Shown here piece after piece: positions 42,859-50,147 of a stretch of 58,634 nt of DNA. How positions within the stretch are numbered: position 1 is the first letter of the stretch; each line of letters starts with the position of its first letter. The stretch comes from Streptomyces albipurpureus (lineage in GTDB: Bacteria > Actinomycetota > Actinomycetes > Streptomycetales > Streptomycetaceae), in the NCBI RefSeq assembly GCF_023701525.1, contig NZ_JAMQAW010000078.1:50537-109170 (forward strand), in the 5' to 3' direction. The notes under the pieces were generated by a model. The model was not told the DNA's origin, made no database searches, and saw only the letters and a program-made list of their open reading frames with translations. The position numbers were made by a program, and so were the translations under genes.

Positions 42859-44067
42859 ATGTCCAGCACATCCGACAGCCAGTCCGGCGCCGCCCGCGTC
42901 AGGACCGACCCGCTCGACCTGGCGGGCATCGACGACATGCTCAGCCCCGAGGAGAAGGCGGTCCGGGCGGCCGTCCGGCAGGTCTGCGACTCCGCCGTGG
43001 ACCCGTACGTCGCCGAATGGTTCGAAAGCGGCGAACTGCCCGCCATCCGTGAACTCGCCAGGGAACTCGGCGGGCTCGGCCTGCTCGGCATGCACCTGGA
43101 GGGGTACGGCTGTGCGGGTATGAGCGCCGTCGACTACGGCCTCGCCTGCCTGGAGCTGGAGGCCAGCGACTCCGGCATCCGCTCCCTGGTCAGCGTCCAG
43201 GGCTCACTGGCGATGTTCGCGATCCGGCAACACGGCAGCGAGGAGCAGAAGCAGCGGTGGCTGCCGCCCATGGCGGCCGGTGAGGCCATCGGCTGCTTCG
43301 GTCTGACCGAGCCCGACCACGGCTCCGACCCGGCCGGCATGCGGACCCGGGCCCGCCGCGACGGCGGCGACTGGGTCCTCGACGGCCGCAAGATGTGGAT
43401 CACCAACGGCTCTGTCGCCGATGTCGCCGTGGTGTGGGCCCAGGCCGAGGAAGGCGTGCGCGGCTTCGTGGTATCGACGGACACCCCCGGGTTCTCCGCC
43501 CCGCTGATCAAACACAAGCTGTCGCTGCGCGCGTCGGTCACCAGTGAACTCGTCCTGGACGGGGTCCGGTTGCCCGGCGACGCGGTGCTGCCTGAGGTGC
43601 GCGGGCTGCGTGGCCCGCTGTCCTGTCTGAACGAGGCGCGCTACGGCATCGTCTGGGGCGCGATGGGAGCCGCGCGCAGCTCGCTGAAGGCGGCCCTGGA
43701 GTACGCCGGGCAGCGCTCGCAGTTCGGCAAGCCGATCGCGGGCTTCCAGCTCACCCAGGAGAAGCTGGCCCACATGGCGGTGGAGCTGACCTGCGGCACC
43801 CTGCTGGCCCTGCACCTGGGCCGGCGCAAGGACGGTCCGGGGCTGCGGCCCGAGCAGGTCAGCATCGGCAAGCTCAACAATGTGAACAAGGCTCTGGACA
43901 TCTGCCGCACCGCGCGCACGGTCCTGGGCGCCAACGGGATCTCGCTGGAGTACCCGGTGATCCGGCACATGACCAACCTGGAGTCGGTACTGACGTACGA
44001 GGGCACCCCGGAGATGCACAAGCTCGTCATCGGCCAGTCCATGACGGGACTGCCCGCCTTCCGGTAG
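42859..44067 (+). CDS. Glutaryl-CoA dehydrogenase-type acyl-CoA dehydrogenase
   Basis: This 402-aa FAD enzyme starts at ATG 42859 with AGGCAGGACAG upstream, 100 bases after the CoA-transferase. Two residues mark it as glutaryl-CoA dehydrogenase rather than a general acyl-CoA dehydrogenase: R108 in EASDSGIRSLVSVQGSLAMF, equivalent to the arginine that binds the distal carboxylate, and the catalytic base E381 in LTYEGTPEMHKLVIG. CFGLTEPDHGSDPAGMRT, KMWITNGSVADVAVVWA and GANGISLEYPVIRHMTNLES also fit this family. It would decarboxylate glutaryl-CoA to crotonyl-CoA. No cognate electron-transfer flavoprotein gene is in the window. Confidence 0.88.
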   Translation: MSSTSDSQSGAARVRTDPLDLAGIDDMLSPEEKAVRAAVRQVCDSAVDPYVAEWFESGELPAIRELARELGGLGLLGMHLEGYGCAGMSAVDYGLACLELEASDSGIRSLVSVQGSLAMFAIRQHGSEEQKQRWLPPMAAGEAIGCFGLTEPDHGSDPAGMRTRARRDGGDWVLDGRKMWITNGSVADVAVVWAQAEEGVRGFVVSTDTPGFSAPLIKHKLSLRASVTSELVLDGVRLPGDAVLPEVRGLRGPLSCLNEARYGIVWGAMGAARSSLKAALEYAGQRSQFGKPIAGFQLTQEKLAHMAVELTCGTLLALHLGRRKDGPGLRPEQVSIGKLNNVNKALDICRTARTVLGANGISLEYPVIRHMTNLESVLTYEGTPEMHKLVIGQSMTGLPAFR

Positions 44068-44832
44068 GCGGGCCGGCGCCGGGGCGGGACGCTCTCAGGC
44101 GTTGCTTGTCCGCGGATTGATTCCCCCAGCGTGCAACGGTGCCGCGGGCAATGGACCCATGGCTCGTTCCCAGGTCCTTCCACGGGAGCTCGGGGGATTG
44201 CGGCGCCTTGGGATTCGCCGTGGTGCCTTCGCGCCGAGCGGGGAAGCGCCGGGCCCGCCTCGGCTGAGAGTCACCGCCTCGTCCTCGACCACGAAGAGGT
44301 CACCACTGCTCCCTTGTACTCCGTCGTGTCGGTCCTGGGCTGCGCAGGGCCGCGTAGCGCGGCCGATGGGCAAATGCCGGGGAGAGCCCACCCGGTCTCA
44401 CACCTGACCCTCGACCCTCGGCCGAGTGAAGGAGCCGACGTCTGAGTTGCTGCGGGGGCGTCGCGTGATCGGAAGCCGAATCCGCGCGCTCCGCTACGGG
44501 GGATCCGGAGAACACGGGGTCGGCAGGTCGGCGGAGCCGCCCGGTATCGGCGAGGTCGGCGGGGTCGGGGAGCTGATGTTCTCGGCGCCGTGGCAGATGT
44601 CCGGATATCCGGTCGGCATCGCATGGTGGAGATGCTCGCGGACCAGCTCTTCCGACCTGGTTCCAGACCACCGCCCGGCCTCGTATCCGAGGTGGGCTAC
44701 CTCGGACGAGTCACGGGCAACCGCCAGATCGCCGACTCAGTGGGCGGTCAGGCGGTCCTACGTTGTCGGTGGGCTGGACGGGCCATCGTAAGGTCCAGAG
44801 ATCCGGGGAGACCGGGTGCGACTCTCAGGCTC
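44068..44832. other. Gene-free 0.76-kb gap
   Basis: No gene can be recognised on either strand; open frames here are short and without family resemblance. The left end presumably holds the terminator of the glutarate-type operon, but no strong hairpin is visible. Confidence 0.35.
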
Positions 44833-44898
44833 TCAGAAGGTGACGACGACCTTGCCACCGACACCACCCTCGTCAAGCAGCCGGAACGCCTTCTCCGG
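44833..44898 (-). pseudogene. C-terminal end of a zinc-type alcohol dehydrogenase/quinone oxidoreductase
   Basis: The minus strand reads EKAFRLLDEGGVGGKVVVTF and then TGA at 44833-44835. This is the classic last 20 residues of NADP-dependent medium-chain oxidoreductases. The rest of the gene is missing because IS5-type transposase sequence starts right beside it. It marks an ancestral gene destroyed by an insertion or deletion. Confidence 0.6.
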
Positions 44899-45718
44899 GC
44901 CCGGCTTGAGCCGTTGCTGCCGCTGGGCAAGAAGCCGGGCCGTCCACCGGTGTGGACCCGGCGGCAGTTGATAGACGGCATACGGTGGCGGACCAGGACG
45001 GTGCACCGTGGCGCGAAGTGCCGGAACAGTACGGGCCGTGGGACCGGGCTTACGACCTGTTCCGGCGCTGGCAGCGCGACGGCACCTGGAAGCGGATCTT
45101 CGAGCAACTGCAGGCCGAGGCCGACGCGAAGGGCCTGATCACATGGGGCGTCAGCGTGGATTCCACGATCGCCCGGGCCCATCAGCATGCTGCCGGGGCG
45201 CGTAAAAAGGGGCACTGCAGAAGGAACCTCCCGGCGGCGTCGACACCGAGCCCGACAACCACGGCCTCGGACGCTCGCGTGGCAGGCTGACCACCAAGCT
45301 GCACCTGGCGGTCGAGCAGGCGCAAAAGCCGCTGTCACTGCTCGTCACCGCTGGTCAACGGCATGACAGCCCCCAGTTCCAGCCGGTCTTGGAGGGCATC
45401 CGGGTGCCCCGCATCGGTCGAGGCCGGCCGCGGACCAGGCCGGACAAGGTCCGCGCCGACAAGGCGTACGGCTCCCGCGCGAACCGCGCCTACCTGCGCT
45501 GTCGCGGCATCCGCTGCACCTTCCCGGAGAAAGCCGACCAGGTCCGCAACCGCAAGAAACACGGTTCCTGCGGCGGTCGGCCGCCGAAGTTCGACGAGGC
45601 CGACTACAAGGAGCGCCACGCGGTGGAGTGCGGGATCAATCGCCTCAAACGCCACCGGGCTGTAGCCACCAGATACGACAGTGAGGATGTTGGGGTGCCG
45701 CTTCGGGCGGTGGCCTGA
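44895..45718 (+). pseudogene. IS5-family transposase remnant, two frameshifts
   Basis: Three plus-strand segments rebuild one transposase. The first is RARLEPLLPLGKKPGRPPVW to IRWRTRT. After one lost G near 45001, DGAPWREVPEQYGPWDRAYD to VSVDSTIARAHQHAAGARKK follows. After another lost G near 45214 come LQKEPPGGVDTEPDNHGLGR, TTKLHLAVEQAQKPLSLLVT and KADQVRNRKKHGSCGGRPP to CGINRLKRHRAVATRYD. The DDE residues lie in SVDSTIARAHQ, VRADKAYGSRANRAYL and ERHAVECGINRLK. The last residues are replaced and the N-terminus is missing, so it is dead. Confidence 0.75.
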
Positions 45719-45905
45719 CTCGCGATACGACTGGCCCTGGTGCCTTGGGTTTGATCTGTCGGCCACTGCTCGGGGCGGTACTCACTGCCGCCGGGCAGGG
45801 GCCGTGTCCCGATAGGGGCCTTCGCGACAGGCACCGTCACAGTCTTGACCGCCCCCGGCCCGGCGACGGCCACCGGTTCCCGAGGCGATCAGGAGACAGG
45901 CGACC
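45719..45905 (+). other. Non-coding left part of an IS110-type element (possible bridge-RNA region)
   Basis: These 187 bases precede an IS110-type transposase start. In this family the upstream non-coding end encodes the structured bridge RNA that pairs with target and donor DNA. The stretch from about 45760 (ccactgctcggggcggtact, ccgggcaggggccgtgtccc) is rich in self-complementary GC blocks. The exact left boundary of the element is not visible. Confidence 0.3.
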
Positions 45906-46223
45906 TTGACCAGCATCACGCAGTCCACCGCCCCATGTCACGTTCTGGCGGACGCCGAGGACATCCTGCTCGGCGTGGATACCCACAAAGACGTCCACGC
46001 CGCAGCCGTCATCACCCTGCTCGGCTCCGCCCTGGACGTTCGTAGCTTTCCCGCGACCGCCGATGGCTACCGGCAACTCCTCGACTGGGCGCGGTCATTC
46101 GGCGCCCTGCGGCGGGCCGGCGTCGAGTGCACCGGCTCCTACGGAGGCGCTCTGACCCGCCACCTACGTGCCGAGGACATCGAGGTGACCGAGGTGTCGG
46201 CGTACTTCTGTGAGTGGCTCTGA
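45906..46223 (+). pseudogene. IS110-family transposase, N-terminal fragment
   Basis: A TTG at 45906, with AGGAG 10 bases upstream, starts a 105-aa piece. ILLGVDTHKDVHAAAVI has the first Asp of the RuvC-like DEDD domain and RAGVECTGSYGGALTRHLRA the Glu. After IEVTEV, where relatives continue toward the second half of the RuvC domain, the sequence runs into a large palindrome and stops. The Ser-containing transposase domain is absent, so it is inactive. Confidence 0.7.
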
Positions 46224-46283
46224 CACGAAAATAGGGTGCACCCTATTTTCGTGTCAGAGCCACGTCCACTTGTACGCCGACAC
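46194..46283. repeat. 90-bp interrupted palindrome with a perfect 50-bp core
   Basis: The core at 46214-46263 is perfectly self-complementary: gtggctctgacacgaaaata, then ggg-TGCA-ccc and the exact inverse. On each side, after 8 unmatched bases (ttctgtga and gtccactt), 12 more bases pair (gtgtcggcgtac at 46194-46205, gtacgccgacac at 46272-46283). ggctctgacacgaaaata looks like an IS terminal repeat, so two copies of one IS end, each with similar flanking bases, appear joined head to head. As RNA it would also be a very strong terminator. Confidence 0.85.
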
Positions 46284-46333
46284 CGTCGAGCAGACGACCC
46301 GCTCACCCATGGCCTGCACTCACGGGACAACCC

Positions 46334-47224
46334 TTAGGCCGGCCGATTCGCGGCCATGTTCCAGAACTCCCGTGCCGCGGGGGAGGGCGCCTCGTCGGAG
46401 CGGACGAGCACGGCGGACCGTCTCATCTCCGGCGTCAGGTCGGCCACCAGAGCACCGGCCGCCCCGGCCAGCTCCCCCATGAACCGCGGCAGGAACGCTG
46501 CGCCCGCGCCCGCGACGAGGAGAGGGATGTAGGCCTCTCGGTGATCAGTTCGCACCGCCACATGCCTGCTCCACTCGCGACGGCCGTACCTCTGGTCGAG
46601 GTAAGCGGCCGGCCTAGATGACTCCCACCACGGCCCAATGATGAGGCCGCAAGCAAGGACCTCATCCCACGTGGCCACCCCCGGCTCCTGTAGCCGCGTC
46701 TCGGGCGGGAGGACAGCGACGAAGTCCTGATGCCCCAGTGGGAGCGTGAGCAGGCCCTGAGCGTCATCGAGCCCCTCGGTGAACCCCAGCTCGCACACTC
46801 CGAGCCGCACCATCTCGGCGATCTCGGGAATCCTCGGCTGCGAGGGGCCCTGGATCGTCACCTTGACCTGCGGGTGACGCGTCCGGAACTCGGCGACCAG
46901 CGGGCTCACCGGAGATTGCGACAGCGTAGGGAGGGAGGCGATGTCCAGTGTCCCACCGGTCAACCCGACCACGTCCATGACGGCCGATCGGATTGCGCTC
47001 ATCCCCCGCAGTGCGCGCCGTGCCGGCTCGATCGCAGCCTTGCCGGCCGGCGTGAGCACCACACCTTTCGAGGTCCTCCTGAACAACTGCACGCCCACTT
47101 CCCTTTCGAGCTGTGCCATCGCCTGAGAAAGAGTCGGTTGCGTGACGTGCAATTCGGCGGCAGCCCGACCGAAACCTCCTGAATCAACGACCGCCACGAA
47201 GTATTCGATTTGTCGCCGTTCCAT
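46334..47224 (-). CDS. LysR-family transcriptional regulator
   Basis: This 296-aa LysR protein starts at ATG 47222-47224. The HTH is at residues 1-60 (MERRQIEYFVAVVDSGGFGR, ELHVTQPTLSQAMAQLERE). The effector-binding domain follows (LDIASLPTLSQSPVSPLVAE, LVAGAGAAFLPRFMGELAGA). It lies 495 bases downstream of, and in the same direction as, the metallophosphoesterase/transporter/hydrolase cassette, and is the only regulator near it, so it is the natural candidate to control it. A separate promoter in the 47225-47719 gap is likely. Confidence 0.85.
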   Translation of the reverse strand: MERRQIEYFVAVVDSGGFGRAAAELHVTQPTLSQAMAQLEREVGVQLFRRTSKGVVLTPAGKAAIEPARRALRGMSAIRSAVMDVVGLTGGTLDIASLPTLSQSPVSPLVAEFRTRHPQVKVTIQGPSQPRIPEIAEMVRLGVCELGFTEGLDDAQGLLTLPLGHQDFVAVLPPETRLQEPGVATWDEVLACGLIIGPWWESSRPAAYLDQRYGRREWSRHVAVRTDHREAYIPLLVAGAGAAFLPRFMGELAGAAGALVADLTPEMRRSAVLVRSDEAPSPAAREFWNMAANRPA

Positions 47225-47719
47225 TTGAGCATTATGCAGCACGTCATGGCCCCGGTGGGCTGTACTGAGGTTTGTGGAGCCCCTGATGCCCAGGGTTACC
47301 GTCCTGGCGGAGGAGAATCACCAGCACCTGACAGTACCCCGTGAATTCCCTGAATGGGATCCGTGAGGCCCGCCACCGGCCGCCCCGCATCGCCAAGGAT
47401 TTGCGCATCCACCGCCGAGCAGGCGTGCTCTGGCAACTCAGCTAGGAGGTGGGCACAGTTGATGCGGGGCCGGCGAGATTCTCACAGCGGCTACGCGGGG
47501 TCGGGCGGCACCTATGCGCCCGCCGGAACACCTTCCTGATCCCGAAGTGCGCGATGATGGTGAATCCGTACTGACCACCGAGTGTGTACAGGAGCCAGGT
47601 TTCTGCGTCTGTGGATCACCTCGTACGCGGACACCTAGGCGAGGACCTGTTGGCCGCCGGCACGCTCAATGCCAGGGCCACCCGGGCGTGTACAGCGCTC
47701 TCGATGGCGCGGTAGTCGG
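47225..47719. other. Gap between LysR gene and phosphotriesterase-like gene
   Basis: No gene is supported. A short plus-strand piece (NSLNGIREARHRPPRIAKDL, from about 47345) resembles the start of an HTH-type or recombinase protein but stops after about 34 codons. The minus strand should carry the LysR promoter here. Confidence 0.35.
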
Positions 47720-48658
47720 TCAGTCTGTCCCGGTCAGCGCGCGCCGCGGATTGTCGATGAGGAGACGGTCGATCTCCTTCGCTGAGAGCCCTCGTGCTCG
47801 CAGCTGGGGGACGATGGTCGTCGCGATGACGGTCAGCCCGGCGCCGCCGTGCGATGACAGGTCGGGGCGGAACGCGAGGTCGTGCGAGAGCAGCACGTGA
47901 TCGATGAGTCCCGCCTCGGCCATGGCGAGCACGTATTCGATGCGGCGGTCGAGGTCGACGCCCTTGCGGATGTGGTCGAACTCGACGTAGGCGCCGCGTC
48001 GCGCGATCGCGCGGTGGTAGTCCGTCACATCTTGGAGCCGTGTCCAGTCAGGGGATCCGACGCTGTCGCAGTGGCCGATGATCACGCGTTGGGGATCGAC
48101 GCCGGCCGACTCCAGCAGATCGAGCTGCTCGAGTCCGACCGGCCAGTGGGCGGCGTGTGTGCTGATCGTCGCTCCGGTCTCGCGGTGGGCGATCGCGGCG
48201 GCGCGGAAGACGCGTTCCTCCTGGGCGGAGATGTACTGCTCACAGCCGATTTCGCCGATGATGCCCGCCCGGACCTCCGTGTCATCGATCCCCACGGTCA
48301 GGTCGCGGACGAACAGCTCGGCGATCGAGCGGGTGCTGGTCCGGTCCATCCAGTCGCGGTCGAAGTACGCCTGCCGGTAGAACCCGGTGCCGAGCACGAT
48401 GTTCACCCCGGACTCCTCGCTCAGCCTCCGCAGGTCGGCCGGCCGTTGCCCCAGGGACCGATTGGTCAGGTCCACAACTGTTCGGCCGCCCTCCGAGCGG
48501 AACCGGACGAGTTCGGCCAGTGCCTGGATCCCGTCGTTGAGGAGACCCGCTGCGCGGTGTTCGCGCATCGTGTTGACGAGGAGGTGCTCGTGCATCAGCG
48601 TCGAGCCGAGCTCCTCCGCGGCGACGGGGCCTCGCACCGTCATGACGTCACGTGTCAT
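47720..48658 (-). CDS. Phosphotriesterase-family metal-dependent hydrolase
   Basis: This 312-aa amidohydrolase-superfamily TIM barrel starts at ATG 48656-48658. Metal ligands are visible in order: HEH at 23-25 (TLMHEHLLV), E136 in IIGEIGCEQ, H168/H171 in STHAAHWPVG, H196 in VIIGHCDS and D260 in LLSHDLAF. The bridging position is a glutamate instead of the carboxylated lysine of classical phosphotriesterases, as in PHP-type lactonases and related enzymes, so a lactone, ester or amide substrate is more likely than a phosphotriester. It follows the AtoE-type transporter by 34 bases and is the third gene of the cassette. Confidence 0.85.
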   Translation of the reverse strand: MTRDVMTVRGPVAAEELGSTLMHEHLLVNTMREHRAAGLLNDGIQALAELVRFRSEGGRTVVDLTNRSLGQRPADLRRLSEESGVNIVLGTGFYRQAYFDRDWMDRTSTRSIAELFVRDLTVGIDDTEVRAGIIGEIGCEQYISAQEERVFRAAAIAHRETGATISTHAAHWPVGLEQLDLLESAGVDPQRVIIGHCDSVGSPDWTRLQDVTDYHRAIARRGAYVEFDHIRKGVDLDRRIEYVLAMAEAGLIDHVLLSHDLAFRPDLSSHGGAGLTVIATTIVPQLRARGLSAKEIDRLLIDNPRRALTGTD

Positions 48659-48692
48659 TGCTTCCTCGTTTCTGTTGTGTTGCGCTGACTCG

Positions 48693-50147
48693 TCACGGAA
48701 TGACCGGTGGCTCGTAGTCCAGTGTGCCCGCGAGAAGCCACACGAGGACTAGGACGATGGGGAAGTGGACCAGGAACTGGACGAAGGTGAAGCCGATGAC
48801 GTGGCGGGCACGCAGGCCCAGGACGCCGAGGACCGGAAGCATCCAGAACGGGTTGATCAGGTTCGGGAGCGCCTCGGCGGCGTTGTAGACCTGCACGGTC
48901 CACCCCAGGTGCACCTCTGCGTCCTGTGCCGCTCCCATGACGTAGGGAGACTCGATGATCCATTTGCCGCCTCCGGACGGCAGGAAGATTCCGAGGACGA
49001 CGGAGTAGATCGCGACCGCCGGCGGGAAGAGGCTTCCCGTGGCCACTTCGGAGAACCAGTGAGCCATCGTCGTCGACAGCGTCGTCCCGTCGGGCGCGGC
49101 TGCCTGCGTCAGGATCGCCGCCACACCCGCGTAGAACGGGAACTGGATGATGACACCACCGACCGAGGGGATCGCGCTCATCGCCGCACGGATGAACTTG
49201 CGCGGCGTCCCATGCAGCGCGAGCCCGAGCATGATGAAGAAGAAGTTGTACGTGTTGAGGTCCGAGACCGTCGCCAGCCATCCCGCCTCCATGACCTTGA
49301 ACACGAGATACGCCGCGCCCGCACAGACGATCACGGCCGAGAGCAGCCTGGAGCATTCCAACCAATCCCCCGGGCGGGACCGCTTCTCCGGCTCTTGTTC
49401 CCGGTCCGTCAGATCAACGCCGAGATCGGCCGCGCGTACGGCGTTCGTCCCTTGGGGTGCGGAGAAGTAGGCCACCGTGACCGTGACGACTGTCAGGACC
49501 CCGACGAGGAGCAGGGACTGGGGCAGGAAGATGGTCTCGCTGAACGGCAGTACGCCGGAGATCTGCAGCAGCGCCGGTGGCATGCTTGACGCGTTGGCCT
49601 GCATCTGGGCGGGGGCCGAGCTCAGGCCGAGGGCCCAGACGCCACCGACTCCGAGGAGAGATGCGGCGCCCGCGGCGCGGTAGTCCATGTCCAGGCGTCT
49701 GCGGGCCAGTTCGCGGACCAGAAGGGCGCTGAAGATCAGCGAGATGGCCCAGTTCAGCAGCGACAGCAGTGTGGCTACCGCCGCGACGAACGCCACGGCC
49801 TGGCGGCCGTTGCGCGGGATTCTGCAGAGCCGGTCGATCGCGCGTGCGGCGGGTGGTGACGTCGCAACCGTGTGGCCACCGATGGCGACGATCGACACCT
49901 GCATGGTGAAGACGATCAGGTCCCAGAACCCGTTGCCGAAGGAGGTGACGATCGCCTTCGGCGGGGCCCCGACAGCAGCCGCGCCGAGGCCCGTGACGAC
50001 GACGGCGATCAGTGCGAACACGAAGGCGTCGGGGAACCATCGCTCCATCCATGCGGCGAGGCGGAGGGCCACCCGCTGGAGGAACCCGCCTTCCACCTGC
50101 TCCGGCTCGGCGACGGCTTGCTGCCCGCCCTTATCCCGCGCGGTCAT
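48693..50147 (-). CDS. AtoE-type short-chain fatty acid transporter (TIGR00366 family)
   Basis: This 484-aa inner-membrane protein has about 12 hydrophobic segments. It starts at ATG 50145-50147, which overlaps the stop of the metallophosphoesterase gene, so the two are translationally coupled. Family landmarks include MERWFPDAFVFALIAVVVTG near the N-terminus, FTMQVSIVAIGGHTVATSPP, NWAISLIFSALLVRELARR, GILLPSGGG-like GIFLPSGGGKWIIESPYVM, and VQVYNAAEALPNLINPFWML. Relatives import acetoacetate, butyrate and similar short carboxylates. Here it probably imports or exports the acid handled by the two hydrolases beside it. Confidence 0.85.
   Translation of the reverse strand: MTARDKGGQQAVAEPEQVEGGFLQRVALRLAAWMERWFPDAFVFALIAVVVTGLGAAAVGAPPKAIVTSFGNGFWDLIVFTMQVSIVAIGGHTVATSPPAARAIDRLCRIPRNGRQAVAFVAAVATLLSLLNWAISLIFSALLVRELARRRLDMDYRAAGAASLLGVGGVWALGLSSAPAQMQANASSMPPALLQISGVLPFSETIFLPQSLLLVGVLTVVTVTVAYFSAPQGTNAVRAADLGVDLTDREQEPEKRSRPGDWLECSRLLSAVIVCAGAAYLVFKVMEAGWLATVSDLNTYNFFFIMLGLALHGTPRKFIRAAMSAIPSVGGVIIQFPFYAGVAAILTQAAAPDGTTLSTTMAHWFSEVATGSLFPPAVAIYSVVLGIFLPSGGGKWIIESPYVMGAAQDAEVHLGWTVQVYNAAEALPNLINPFWMLPVLGVLGLRARHVIGFTFVQFLVHFPIVLVLVWLLAGTLDYEPPVIP

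Noticed and set aside
40024..44067. Reading the aldehyde dehydrogenase operon as a sugar-acid (ketoglutarate semialdehyde) pathway
   Set aside because: No dehydratase or sugar-acid dehydrogenase is present, and the third gene has glutaryl-CoA dehydrogenase residues; a glutarate route fits better, though the first enzyme's motifs alone would allow either.
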